Shown: positions 9,156-18,358 of the stretch, in pieces
Position numbering within the stretch: the first letter of the stretch is position 1
How the letters are laid out: each line of letters begins with the position of its first letter
Assembly (NCBI GenBank): GCA_964410215.1
Contig: CAYPHA010000012.1
Span: 1-64,000, forward strand
Reading direction: 5' to 3'
Length of the DNA: 64,000 nt
From: CAYPHA01 sp964410215
Lineage (GTDB): Bacteria > Calditrichota > Calditrichia > Calditrichales > CAYPHA01
Position numbers and translations under genes: made by a program
The notes under the pieces: generated by a model
What the model was told of the DNA's origin: nothing
Database searches by the model: none
Seen by the model: only the letters and a program-made list of their open reading frames with translations

Positions 9156-10112
9156 GTGTTCAGTTTCGATAAAGACATACGGATCGATGACATTCGTCTC
9201 TGGCTGGATTCCAGACGGAAACGCGATGCCGGTTTTATTTCCCATGCCCATGCCGATCATTTCGCCAACCACAAACGAATAATCTGTACGCCGGCCACGG
9301 GACGCTTCCTGGAAAAACGCCTGCGAAACCCCCGTTACGAATCACTGCCGTATCATCATAGACTGGAGATGGACGATTATACACTTGAAACCTATCCGGC
9401 AGGCCATATTCTCGGCTCTGCGCAGATAAAAATTTCCAATTCATCCATGTCCCTCTTATACACCGGCGATTTTAAACTGGAACCGTCACGTACCGTTGAG
9501 CCGTTTGAGTATGCGAAGGCAGATATCGTTATTATGGAAACGACCTTCGGGAAACCACACTACCGCACTCCGCCAAGGCAGGAAGTCGAGGATCAACTGA
9601 TAACAACCTGCACTGATTTGCTCAGACAGAACCGGGTGCCGGTCGTGTTCGCCTACAGCCTGGGAAAAGGGCAGGAGGCATTGAAAATTCTGTCCGGGGC
9701 CGGTTTACGCGTGGCCGTCGACTACAGTATCCTGAAATTCGTACCCATTTACCAGGCATTCGGTGTGACCTTCCCCGTATTTGAAAAATTCAAAAAGAGT
9801 GAATTCCGTGACAGGGTGCTGCTCCTTCCGCCCTCGTTCCGCCACCACCGTTACATAAAATCTCTTCCGGGGGTGTACAGTATCTTTTTATCGGGCTGGG
9901 GTCTGGACGAACGCTCCCGCTCGCGTTTCGGCGTGGACCGGGTGATACCCCTGAGTGATCATGCGGATTTCAGTCAGCTCATGCAATTCGTTGAAAATGT
10001 AAAACCTGAATGCATCTATTGTACACACGGGATGAAAACTTTTATTGATATTCTGAATGCCGCGGGCTTCCGTGCGTTCGAACTGCTAAACAATACAGGT
10101 ACCTGCGTATGA
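9156..10112 (+). CDS. metallo-beta-lactamase-fold nuclease (RNA/DNA processing type)
   Basis: A 318-residue MBL-fold hydrolase. Metal ligands are visible as ISHAHADH near residue 28, the GHILGSAQ motif, LYTGDFK (Asp) near residue 107, and late SDHADFSQ and YCTHG (His) motifs. The GH-LGSA and SDHAD pattern is that of the beta-CASP-like mRNA 3'-end-processing and DNA-ligase-associated exonuclease group. A full beta-CASP insert is shortened. The start is GTG at 9156, 12 bases after miaB. Its last codons overlap the downstream transporter start (ATGA). Nuclease activity is an inference from motifs; the substrate is unknown. Confidence 0.8.
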   Translation: MFSFDKDIRIDDIRLWLDSRRKRDAGFISHAHADHFANHKRIICTPATGRFLEKRLRNPRYESLPYHHRLEMDDYTLETYPAGHILGSAQIKISNSSMSLLYTGDFKLEPSRTVEPFEYAKADIVIMETTFGKPHYRTPPRQEVEDQLITTCTDLLRQNRVPVVFAYSLGKGQEALKILSGAGLRVAVDYSILKFVPIYQAFGVTFPVFEKFKKSEFRDRVLLLPPSFRHHRYIKSLPGVYSIFLSGWGLDERSRSRFGVDRVIPLSDHADFSQLMQFVENVKPECIYCTHGMKTFIDILNAAGFRAFELLNNTGTCV

Positions 10113-11518
10113 AACTATCAAAGATTAAACTTCCCAATACGATCGTTCTAATTTTTTTCATAACTATCATTGTGGCGGTGTTAACCTGGATCATTCCCGG
10201 CGGGCAGTATGAACGGGTTGAAGCAGACGGCAGGGAATTCCTGGATCCGGATTCGTATACACAGGTGGAAAATGTCCCCCAGGGACCGGGTGACCTTTTA
10301 ATGGCCCCGTTGCGCGGTTTTATCAGTGCCGCGAACATCATCGGTTTTGTTTTGCTCATCGGTGGCGCCTTTTTTGTCATTCAGAAAACCGGTGCGGTCG
10401 ATGCCTTCATTTTCAAAGTCGCGGCGCTTCATAAAATACATCCCTGGATGCAGCGGGTAACGATTCCACTGATGGTGATTCTGTTCTCCTTTTTCGGATC
10501 GACATTCGGTATGAGCGAAGAAATTATCCCCTTTATCCTGATCCTGGTGCCTATGGCCATTTCACTGGGTTACGATTCCATCATCGGTGTGGCGGTGCCG
10601 TTCGTCGGTGCCGGTGTCGGCTTTGCCGGAGCTTTCCTCAATCCGTTCACGATCGGGATCGCTCAGGGGATTGCCGAATTGCCCCCCTTCTCCGGCATGA
10701 TGTACCGCATCTTCTGCTGGGTTGTCATTACGACTGTCACGATTACCGTATTGATGATGTATGCGGCACGTCTGCGCAGGAATCCGCGAAAGAGCCCTGT
10801 TTATGATATTGATCAATACTGGCGCGATCATGTCGAAGAGGTAAAAAAATCAGGAACGGTAAATCACCTGACACGTCAGCACATTGCCGTTCTTATCATA
10901 TTTGCTTTGGCGATTCTGATGCTGATTGCCGGGGTAACTGTTTATGGATGGTATATAACAGAACTTTCCGCCCTGTTCATCGGCCTGGCGCTGGTGGCCG
11001 GAATGATCGGCAGATTGTCTGTCAATACAATCGCCGAGACGTTTATCGAAGGCGCACGTGAGCTGGTCATGGTCGCTTTCATCATCGCCCTGGCCAAATC
11101 AATTCTGGTGCTCGCCTCGGACGGACAGATTATCGACAGCATTCTGCACGGATTGTCTTCTCTTGTCAGCGGCACGCATCCCGTTTTTGCAGCGCAGTTG
11201 ATGTTTATGGTTCAGAGTGTGATTAATATCTTTATACCCTCCGGGAGCGGACAGGCCGCCCTTATCATGCCCATCATGGCTCCGTTGTCCGATCTTTTGA
11301 ATGTGACCCGGCAGACGGCTGTGCTGGCCTTCCAGTTCGGTGACGGTTTTACCAATCTCATTATACCTACTTCCGGTGTAACGATGGGAGTCCTGGGAAT
11401 AGCCCGCATTCCCTATGAAAAATGGTTCCTGTGGATGCTGCCTTTTCAGATTGTCCTTTTCGTGGTCGGCCTCCTGTTGCTGATCCCACCCGTTCTGATG
11501 GAATGGGGACCGTTCTGA
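10109..11518 (+). CDS. YfcC/DcuC-type membrane carrier
   Basis: A 469-residue polytopic inner-membrane protein with about 12 hydrophobic segments. The N-terminal PNTIVLIFFITIIVAVLTW-IIPGGQYERV region, the GSTFGMSEEIIPFILI motif and the late IPSGSGQAALIMPIMAPLSD motif mark the YfcC family (C4-dicarboxylate anaerobic carrier superfamily). Substrates proposed for relatives include basic amino acids and dicarboxylates; the sequence does not decide. The start ATG overlaps the previous stop by four bases. An intracellular loop around residues 220-250 is charged. Confidence 0.85.
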   Translation: MKLSKIKLPNTIVLIFFITIIVAVLTWIIPGGQYERVEADGREFLDPDSYTQVENVPQGPGDLLMAPLRGFISAANIIGFVLLIGGAFFVIQKTGAVDAFIFKVAALHKIHPWMQRVTIPLMVILFSFFGSTFGMSEEIIPFILILVPMAISLGYDSIIGVAVPFVGAGVGFAGAFLNPFTIGIAQGIAELPPFSGMMYRIFCWVVITTVTITVLMMYAARLRRNPRKSPVYDIDQYWRDHVEEVKKSGTVNHLTRQHIAVLIIFALAILMLIAGVTVYGWYITELSALFIGLALVAGMIGRLSVNTIAETFIEGARELVMVAFIIALAKSILVLASDGQIIDSILHGLSSLVSGTHPVFAAQLMFMVQSVINIFIPSGSGQAALIMPIMAPLSDLLNVTRQTAVLAFQFGDGFTNLIIPTSGVTMGVLGIARIPYEKWFLWMLPFQIVLFVVGLLLLIPPVLMEWGPF

Positions 11519-11606
11519 GGGAGACGTTTCCATATTTTCGTTGCCTCTTGCTCAATTTCATCATATCTTTCAATTTGTATATTTCAAACGATCCGGTTCT
11601 TCGCCC

Positions 11607-14192
11607 ATGATACAACGACTGACGCGTATTCCTCACAGATATACCTTTTCCGCTATTCTTTTTATGATTCTGACGGTCCTGTCATTCACCGGCTTCCGGT
11701 GGAATAAATCGATAAGGGAGCAGGAGAGCGACATGCATTTTCGTCTCCGTGGCAGCCGGCCGGTCAGCGAAAGCCTGTTCCTTGTTTATGTCGGATCGGA
11801 AGATATTGCCGAGCTGGGCGGGTGGCCGCTCACCCGGGACTACTACGGCTATCTTCTGCATGTGTTAAAGGACCTGAAATCCCGTACGGTCGGACTGGAT
11901 ATCATGTTCAGTTCCCCCGATCGTCATCATCCCGAATATGATCAGCTTCTGAGCGATTTCATAGCCGCTCATGGAAATATCTGCCTGCCCATGACCTTTG
12001 CTGAAATGGATGGGGAAGACAAGCGGGAACCGGAAGGCAGCGAGCCCGCTTTTCCTCTTAAACAACTGGAAGAATCCGCGGCAGGTCTTGGTTTCAGTAA
12101 TATCGGTGATGAACTTGTCGTCAGGCGACCACCGGTTGTGGCTCGTTATAACGAGAAAGCGGTTTTGTCATTCGGAGCCGAGCTGGCCCGTCTTCATCTG
12201 GGATCCGGTAAAGACATTTTCACGGACGGCAGGGAACTGCGTATGCCCGATTCAAGCGGAAACTGGCGTCGCTTTTCTCTGGATGCGGGCGGAGAACTGC
12301 TGTTGAATCATTTCGGGGACATAGAAGAAATTCCTTCGATCAGCCTGGTCAATCTGTTCAAACAGTACCGGCAGCATCCCGATACACTGTTGTTGAAGGA
12401 TAAACTCGTTCTGGTCGCTGTTACAGCACCGGGTACGGCCGCGCTGGTATCGACGCCACTCAATTCATTGTTTCCCGCGTCCCTCATCCATGCGACCGTT
12501 GCAGAAAACATCTTGTCAGAAAACAGTATCCGTCAGCCGGGTCAGCTTGTCAATGTTATGATCCTTCTGATTTTTGCGGCAATTCCCGTCTTCCTTGCAG
12601 GCAGGCTTCAGGGCAGGCAATTACTCGTGGTGATTTCCGGTATTATCTTGCTGAGCTGGTTCGGGGCGCATGCCGTATTCATATGGCTGAACGGATCCGT
12701 CACGCTGTTTTATCCGGTGCTCGGACTCTTATTGAACACAGCTATACAGTCTGGTTATGTGATAAAACAACGGCGAAATGAAGATGCTGCGCTGCGTTCT
12801 CTTCTCAATGAGCAGGTTTCATTTAAGACATCGCAGCTCCAGGCCGCCCGTGAAGAGCTGAACCTTCTGAAATCCCAATTGACGGAAGAAGAACAGCTAT
12901 CGCGTCAGGTCAGGGAACGTACAGAAGCGCAAAACGCGGCAATCAGGAAACTGGAAAAGGAAGTGCGTGATCTTAAACAGTATGATCTCAGCCAGGAGAA
13001 AGCAGCGAAACTTCCGGACTTCAAAGAAATCGTACACGCGCCGGACAGTAAGCTCAGGGATGTGCTGCAAATGGTTATGAAGGTCAGTGATGACGATATT
13101 CCGGTACTGATCACAGGTGAAACCGGAACGGGAAAAGAGATGATCGCTCATACCATACACCGGACAGGATTGAGAAAAACGGCTCCCTTTATCGCAGTTA
13201 ATTGTGGTGCCTTATCGGAGACCCTCCTGGAAAGTGAATTATTCGGTCATGAAAAGGGCAGTTTCACCGGTGCGGTTTCCCGGCGGAAGGGGCGTTTTGA
13301 ACGGGCCGACGGCGGCACTATCTTTCTGGACGAAATCTCGGAAACATCCGCGTCTTTTCAGGCGAAGTTGTTACGTGTTTTACAGGAAGGTACGTTTGAG
13401 CGACTGGGTGCCGAACAGACCCTGCGGGCCGATGTACGCATCATTGCCGCGACAAACAAGGATCTTCAGGCGGAACAGGCGGAGAACCGTTTCCGTTCCG
13501 ACCTTTTTTACCGGCTGAACGGCTTCCCGATACAGCTTCCGCCGCTGCGGGGGCGTCAGTCCGATATACCGCTGCTTTGCGCGCATTTTTTAAAGAAGTA
13601 TGGTTTTGAACGTATCACCGGTATTTCCGACAGGGCCATGGATCTGATGAGGGGTTATGCCTGGCCGGGCAATGTGCGTGAACTGGAAAACACGGTCCGG
13701 CGCGCGGCCATTCTGGCGCAAAGCGCCGGACGTGAACAGATCAGGGAAGCTGATCTGCCTGAAGAGATGCGGCACATGGACCGCGGGGACGTATTGGCAG
13801 AGGTGCACGTTCCCCTGGAAGATCAGATTCTGCAATCACTCCGTCGTCTGGCATTTTCCCGTTCCGCCATCAAAGAAACAGCCCGGGCCCTGGGCAACCG
13901 CGACCGGGGCACCATCACGGAATATTTCCGCGGCATCTGTTTTGAGCACCTGGTTCAATGCGGATTCGACTGTGAAGCCGCCTGCAAATCGATTGCCGGG
14001 CAGGATGAAGGTGCTCAAGCGGAGACCGTTGCAAACGTGAAACGGAAGCTGAACGCATATATGGATAATCTCAACAATATACGTGAAAAATCATCCACCG
14101 AAGACCTTTCATCCGCCTATAAGGGCCTGCCGAAAAAGTACCATGCGTATCTTGATCAGGTTATTGCAAACCTGGATACGCTGACCGGATAG
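11607..14192 (+). CDS. CHASE2-domain sensor fused to sigma-54 AAA+ activator
   Basis: Membrane-bound enhancer-binding protein. An N-terminal helix (YTFSAILFMILTVLSF) leads to a CHASE2 extracytoplasmic sensor with the typical VYVGSEDIAELGGWPLTRDYYG and GLDIMFSSPD motifs, then three membrane helices around bases 12550-12760, a coiled coil, and a sigma-54-interacting ATPase with Walker A GETGTGKE (near 13117), the sigma-contact loop GSFTGA (usual GAFTGA) and Walker B GGTIFLDE. The C-terminal 150 residues hold a possible HTH and an unfamiliar helical tail. The frame extends up to a TTG at 11541, but ATG 11607 gives the usual short N-terminus. CHASE2 is more often joined to cyclases or histidine kinases. 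A sigma-54-like promoter lies downstream at 14372. Confidence 0.9.
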   Translation: MIQRLTRIPHRYTFSAILFMILTVLSFTGFRWNKSIREQESDMHFRLRGSRPVSESLFLVYVGSEDIAELGGWPLTRDYYGYLLHVLKDLKSRTVGLDIMFSSPDRHHPEYDQLLSDFIAAHGNICLPMTFAEMDGEDKREPEGSEPAFPLKQLEESAAGLGFSNIGDELVVRRPPVVARYNEKAVLSFGAELARLHLGSGKDIFTDGRELRMPDSSGNWRRFSLDAGGELLLNHFGDIEEIPSISLVNLFKQYRQHPDTLLLKDKLVLVAVTAPGTAALVSTPLNSLFPASLIHATVAENILSENSIRQPGQLVNVMILLIFAAIPVFLAGRLQGRQLLVVISGIILLSWFGAHAVFIWLNGSVTLFYPVLGLLLNTAIQSGYVIKQRRNEDAALRSLLNEQVSFKTSQLQAAREELNLLKSQLTEEEQLSRQVRERTEAQNAAIRKLEKEVRDLKQYDLSQEKAAKLPDFKEIVHAPDSKLRDVLQMVMKVSDDDIPVLITGETGTGKEMIAHTIHRTGLRKTAPFIAVNCGALSETLLESELFGHEKGSFTGAVSRRKGRFERADGGTIFLDEISETSASFQAKLLRVLQEGTFERLGAEQTLRADVRIIAATNKDLQAEQAENRFRSDLFYRLNGFPIQLPPLRGRQSDIPLLCAHFLKKYGFERITGISDRAMDLMRGYAWPGNVRELENTVRRAAILAQSAGREQIREADLPEEMRHMDRGDVLAEVHVPLEDQILQSLRRLAFSRSAIKETARALGNRDRGTITEYFRGICFEHLVQCGFDCEAACKSIAGQDEGAQAETVANVKRKLNAYMDNLNNIREKSSTEDLSSAYKGLPKKYHAYLDQVIANLDTLTG

Positions 14193-14275
14193 TTCATCAA
14201 ACGCATTCCGGACAGACAAAAATCAGTTGCTCATTCAGATGTTAAAAGGAATGCAGTACGCCGGCCAATAAAACT

Positions 14276-14307
14276 TTATGCGGAAAAATTCCGCATAAGA
14301 TTTTTTT
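14276..14307 (+). terminator. terminator hairpin or enhancer palindrome
   Basis: Perfect 10-bp arms TTATGCGGAA and TTCCGCATAA separated by AAA, followed by GA and seven T. This is a good intrinsic terminator for the sigma-54 activator gene. Because it is also a perfect palindrome 73 bp upstream of the sigma-54-like -24 element, it could serve as the activator binding site. Confidence 0.75.
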
Positions 14308-14371
14308 CCCTCATAATTTCACGAATCTGCAAGCATTTTTAAACCATTAAATAACAAGTGTTTATATGTAT

Positions 14372-14387
14372 TGGCACGCCTCTTGAT
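14372..14387 (+). promoter_or_regulatory. sigma-54-like promoter for the envelope operon
   Basis: TGGCACG-CCTC-TTGAT matches the -24/-12 consensus TGGCACG-N4-TTGCW with exact spacing; only the C of the -12 GC is A. It lies about 50 bases before the ribosome site of the beta-barrel gene at 14438, and directly after a gene for a sigma-54 activator. Predicted start of transcription is near 14398. Confidence 0.6.
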
Positions 14388-14437
14388 ATAAATTATTGCA
14401 GAACGCAACATCAATCATTTAATTTCAGGAGGTACGT

Positions 14438-15088
14438 ATGAAACGTATAACACATTTGATCGTATACATGATCATCGTATTGGTAACAGTGTCCACAGTG
14501 AAAGCAAAGGCTGAGGAAAAACTGTATGCCACGGGAATCGGACTGCGAGGCTCTTTCTATAATATGTCCGGCCAGACATCCACGATCTATGTCAGGGATC
14601 ATTGTTGTGATTCCGACGTGCATGTCGGTGGATTCGGCGGGGCCCTTTTTCTGAATTCCCGAATAAACAGACAACTGGTTTTCGAAATCACGATCGGAGC
14701 CATCGGACGTGTTGAGAATGAGTCGGTGTATTTTGATGAGGAAGAGGTGGATGTTTCAGCCGTAAGCCCGCTGCTGTTCGGCGTTCGCTTCGAGCCTACC
14801 CAGTTTTATCAGGTTAACAATGTGACACCTTATGTATCGGCAGGACTGGGTCCATACTGGACATCCGATATTCATGTCCGGGAAACGACCTTTGATGAAG
14901 AAGTTAATATTAAAACAACGGTGCATCCCGGAGGATTCTTTGGCGGCGGATTTAATTTTGCAATAACCGATGGATTTGCAGTGAATTTCGATTTAAAATA
15001 CCATATGATCAAAATGGACCCGAATCATGAATTCAGCGGACTGGAATACGGAATAGGTTTCCAGGTTTCCTGGGGCGATTTTAACTAA
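14438..15088 (+). CDS. outer-membrane beta-barrel protein
   Basis: A 216-residue secreted protein with a Sec signal peptide (KRITHLIVYMIIVLVTVSTVKA, cleavage likely after AKA). The mature part alternates polar and aromatic residues in strands typical of an 8-stranded OmpW/OmpA-like barrel, ending in YGIGFQVSW near the C-terminus. A CC pair (DHCCDSD) is in an extracellular-type loop. It is clearly paralogous to the N-terminal half of the next gene: shared features are IGxRxSF, GGxGxxxxxxSR, IGAIG, TPYVSAGLG and FSGLEYGIG. Ribosome site CAGGAGG is strong. Probably first gene of a sigma-54-driven operon. Confidence 0.82.
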   Translation: MKRITHLIVYMIIVLVTVSTVKAKAEEKLYATGIGLRGSFYNMSGQTSTIYVRDHCCDSDVHVGGFGGALFLNSRINRQLVFEITIGAIGRVENESVYFDEEEVDVSAVSPLLFGVRFEPTQFYQVNNVTPYVSAGLGPYWTSDIHVRETTFDEEVNIKTTVHPGGFFGGGFNFAITDGFAVNFDLKYHMIKMDPNHEFSGLEYGIGFQVSWGDFN

Positions 15089-15107
15089 GCGATCAGGAGA
15101 GGTATTG

Positions 15108-16697
15108 ATGCGCGCAGGTATGGGAATAGTAATAATGATGATACTGGCAACAGGTAACCAGGCATGGGCTGATGGAATCACCCGGTCGACCGGACTTGGT
15201 TTTAAACTGAGTTTCTGGAATGTTGCGGACCAGAAGACGCGCATCAGTACGAGCAATTACGGTGAAGATGCAAATATCAGTATCGGCGGGGTCGGTGTGT
15301 GGATTAATTATCATTCCAGGCTCCGCCGGAACTGGTTTATGGAGTTTAAACTGGGTGCCATCGGCGGGCTGACGGCAAAACAGGAAAATTATGTCGTCAA
15401 TACACAGGAGGTGTCCTCTGTGATACCTGTTTTGCTGGGACTCCGTTATGACATATTGTCGGAACGGATGCCTACTAAAATTGAACCGTATATCAATGTG
15501 GGCGCCGGGTTTTATGCCATGACCCGGGTCCATACAACAGGAAATCTGAATGAAGAGCAATCCATCGATACGGACCGGGAATTCGGTGGCTACATCGGTG
15601 GCGGGGCCTTCCTGGTGATGACCGACTGGCTGGCCCTGAACGCCGGACTGCGTTATCATTTTGTTGATTTCACCGTTGACAACCGGTTCAGTGGCGTGGA
15701 AGTGGGGATCGGTACCACCTTCATGTGGGGAAGTACGGAAGAAATTTTCCGGATTGAGTCGATCGATGTGATGACACCGCATATCTATCCGGCCTATTAC
15801 CAGTTCTATAACCTGTTCCCGATTGTCATGGTCACGGTCCGGAATACGGCGAATTACCCGATTGAGCTTAATATCCGGTCAAATATCCGCGGCTACTCGG
15901 AACGGGCCCACCAGACCGGGTTCACACGGATTCCTAAAGGACAGGAGGAACGCATACCGGTACACGCCATATTCGGCACAAAACTGTTGAGCGCTTCGTT
16001 CCGCGAACCGGCCGTCGTCGATCTGCACATCGAAGCCCGCTCAGGATCAATGCACAATAAAATGATGAGTGTCCAGGTGATGGTGCATGGTAAAAATGCC
16101 TGGGATGGTGACAGTAATAAACTGCAGTTTTTTGTCACACCCGATGATCCGGAAATTCTGGCAAAAGCACGCGGAATGGTTAAACAGCTTACGGATAGTA
16201 CATCAAAAGATCACGATAATATGATTCTGGCCCGGCACCTGTTCAATGCGCTCAGGGATCAGGGCCTTCGGTATCTGAATGATCCCAATGTGCCTTATTA
16301 CAAAGATGACCGGGTGCAATTTGCATCGGAAACATTAGCGCAGGGTACCGGGGATTGCGATGACCTCGTTGTTCTTTACGCATCACTGCTGGAAAGTCTT
16401 GGTATTCGAACGGCTTTCGTTGACGAGCAGGATCCGGAAGAGCCGATTGCACACCTCTACCTGATGTTTGATTCCGGCCTTCCGGCTGAGGAAGCCGCCT
16501 CTATTTCAGGCAATGAAAAAAAATATGTCATCCGGGAAACCGGGAGCAGTCGGAATGTATGGATTCCGGTAGAAACGACGCTTGTTGCAGAAGGCTTCGA
16601 ACAGGCCTGGCAATCAGGGGCATTACGTTATCTGAAAAATGGAATTCTTCGTGAAGGCCTGGTTTCCGGATGGGTCCATATTATCGATTTGGACTGA
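15108..16697 (+). CDS. beta-barrel protein fused to transglutaminase-like domain
   Basis: A 529-residue exported protein. After a signal peptide (to about ADG), residues 25-210 form a beta-barrel module homologous to the upstream gene. A beta-rich linker follows (TPHIYPAYYQFYNLFPIVMV), then a C-terminal transglutaminase-like domain: FASETLAQGTGDCDDLVVLY supplies the catalytic Cys and IAHLYLMF the His, with WIPVETT near the end. The same catalytic pattern occurs in bacterial proteins with TPR or PEGA domains that act in the periplasm. The ATG at 15108 follows AGGAGAGG; a TTG one codon earlier is less likely. The fusion architecture is unusual. Confidence 0.8.
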   Translation: MRAGMGIVIMMILATGNQAWADGITRSTGLGFKLSFWNVADQKTRISTSNYGEDANISIGGVGVWINYHSRLRRNWFMEFKLGAIGGLTAKQENYVVNTQEVSSVIPVLLGLRYDILSERMPTKIEPYINVGAGFYAMTRVHTTGNLNEEQSIDTDREFGGYIGGGAFLVMTDWLALNAGLRYHFVDFTVDNRFSGVEVGIGTTFMWGSTEEIFRIESIDVMTPHIYPAYYQFYNLFPIVMVTVRNTANYPIELNIRSNIRGYSERAHQTGFTRIPKGQEERIPVHAIFGTKLLSASFREPAVVDLHIEARSGSMHNKMMSVQVMVHGKNAWDGDSNKLQFFVTPDDPEILAKARGMVKQLTDSTSKDHDNMILARHLFNALRDQGLRYLNDPNVPYYKDDRVQFASETLAQGTGDCDDLVVLYASLLESLGIRTAFVDEQDPEEPIAHLYLMFDSGLPAEEAASISGNEKKYVIRETGSSRNVWIPVETTLVAEGFEQAWQSGALRYLKNGILREGLVSGWVHIIDLD

Positions 16698-16723
16698 ATT
16701 AATGACACAAAAGGGGTAACACC

Positions 16724-17431
16724 ATGAAAAAATTAATGCATATTTTCATAATTATACTAAGCAGTATTTCGTTTTCATTGGCGGCCACAGTTGAAATTTC
16801 CGCAATGGAAGGAGATGTTAAGATCCGAAAAGGGCTCGATGAGCACTGGCAAACGGCCGTGACCGGCATGCTACTCGAAGAAATTGATACAATACTTACG
16901 GGAAAATCTGGAAATGCAACACTAATCCTGGCTGATGGCAGAAAATTCCGTCTTGGTCCGGAAGCGGTTTTAGATATCGGCGATTTGCGTAAGATGAAGG
17001 AAAAGGATTTGTTTCTGTACCTGATGTCAAAAAAGGTGGATAATCTGGCTCCGGTGAAGAGCAAAGCTAAAATAAAGATCGGTAATGTAAGTGTCGTGCA
17101 CGGCTCAAAGACAGTGCTCGACAGCATCGAAGTAACGGCAGACACCAATGACTGGTATCAACGGGAGAAAAACGGGGCCGAGGCGATTTACGGCAATGCC
17201 CTGTATCCCAATGCCGTCATGAAAATGCATAAGATATTGAACAAGTATGATGATCTACCGGACCAGGGTGAACTGTATTATCTTATGGCAAAGTCGTTTG
17301 AATCCATGGAAGAACAAGGCCAGGCGATTGACCATTATGAGCAAGCGATCGAACACGCTCAGGAAAACGATGTCAGTGATCCGTGGATAGGGCAGGCACG
17401 GGATGCTCTCAAAAGGTTGAATAAAGAGTAA
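16724..17431 (+). CDS. FecR-domain protein with C-terminal TPR
   Basis: A 235-residue exported protein. The signal peptide is MKKLMHIFIIILSSISFSLA. Residues 22-110 form a FecR-like beta domain (VEISAMEGDVKIRKG, LTGKSGNATLILADGRKFRLGPEA). The C-terminal 95 residues are helical repeats of the TPR kind (AEAIYGNALYPNAVMKMHKIL, GELYYLMAKSFESMEEQGQAIDHYEQAIEHA). It has no transmembrane anchor, so it is probably periplasmic rather than a classic anti-sigma FecR. It follows the beta-barrel/transglutaminase gene by 26 bases with GGGGTAA ahead of the start. It may present a scaffold within the same envelope system. Confidence 0.8.
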   Translation: MKKLMHIFIIILSSISFSLAATVEISAMEGDVKIRKGLDEHWQTAVTGMLLEEIDTILTGKSGNATLILADGRKFRLGPEAVLDIGDLRKMKEKDLFLYLMSKKVDNLAPVKSKAKIKIGNVSVVHGSKTVLDSIEVTADTNDWYQREKNGAEAIYGNALYPNAVMKMHKILNKYDDLPDQGELYYLMAKSFESMEEQGQAIDHYEQAIEHAQENDVSDPWIGQARDALKRLNKE

Positions 17432-17466
17432 GGAACGTTCACCCAGGTAACACCTGTACGCAATAC

Positions 17467-17481
17467 GTTATGTGTCATAAC
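17467..17481. repeat. short palindrome GTTATG-TGT-CATAAC
   Basis: Perfect 6-bp inverted repeat in the 126-base intergenic region before the DUF4097 lipoprotein gene. It may be an operator or a weak hairpin; there is no T-run. Confidence 0.3.
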
Positions 17482-17557
17482 TCATCAGGTTTAAAGCCTA
17501 ACAGGAAATCTACGTTCTTTATACCGGCATGATGACTTAATAACAGGAGAAAGAAAA

Positions 17558-18358
17558 ATGTATAACCTTATAAAATTCAGTATGATAAGCACGATTATCA
17601 TTACCTTTGTAACAGGATGTACGATCTATACACCGTTAGATGATGATGAAGTGGATAATAACCATCATTCCGTAAGCAGTACATTTGCTTACAACATCCA
17701 ACCCGACGGACAGAAGAAGCTGTCACTGGAAGGCATTAACGGATCCGTTCATATTGTTGGAACCGATGATACGATGATCCGTATTGAGGGAGAACGGATT
17801 GTTGGTTCTGATTCAGAAGAAGATGCGGACCGCCATCTCGATTATCTGAGGGTTGAAATTCACGAATACCGGGATGTTATAGAGGTTCAGACCATTCAGC
17901 CCGCATCGTCGGAAGGACGGGATTACAGGGTAAATTATGAAATACATATTCCGCATGACTGGAATGTCTGTTTTGTGCTTGCGAATGGTAACGCGACCCT
18001 CGATTCTCTCAGCGGAGACATATGCGGGGAGATCGTGAACGGTGAATTTATACTGCATGAAGATAGGGGTAACATTGCCGTCGGAGCGACAAATGGAAAT
18101 ATTCTGGCAGATATTCAGATCCCTTTTGAAGGATACTGCGAGATGGCCGTAGTTAACGGTAATATAAATCTCACCATACCGAAGGAAACGGATGCGGAAC
18201 TGCACGCATCCGTTGTAAACGGCATTATTTCGGTGGGCAATCTTACGATGAACTACCTTAGTCAGTCGCGTTCTGAGGTACGGGGTACGATGGGCACTGG
18301 AGATGCCTCCATTGATTTGGTGACGGTAAACGGCACGATTATGGTAAGGGGAAAATGA
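17558..18358 (+). CDS. DUF4097-like beta-helix lipoprotein
   Basis: A 266-residue lipoprotein: an N-terminal hydrophobic stretch ends in the lipobox FVTGC, giving a lipidated Cys at about residue 21. The body repeats GxVxGxxxxLxxxxGxIxGxxVNG-type strands (LEGINGSVHI, LANGNATLDSLSGDICGEIVNGEF, VNGNINLTIPKE, VVNGIISV, VTVNGTIMV), the pattern of the DUF4097 putative adhesin/beta-helix family. A strong ribosome site AGGAG is 8 bases upstream. Its TGA overlaps the start of the next gene. A role in envelope stress sensing or surface attachment is speculative. Confidence 0.8.
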   Translation: MYNLIKFSMISTIIITFVTGCTIYTPLDDDEVDNNHHSVSSTFAYNIQPDGQKKLSLEGINGSVHIVGTDDTMIRIEGERIVGSDSEEDADRHLDYLRVEIHEYRDVIEVQTIQPASSEGRDYRVNYEIHIPHDWNVCFVLANGNATLDSLSGDICGEIVNGEFILHEDRGNIAVGATNGNILADIQIPFEGYCEMAVVNGNINLTIPKETDAELHASVVNGIISVGNLTMNYLSQSRSEVRGTMGTGDASIDLVTVNGTIMVRGK

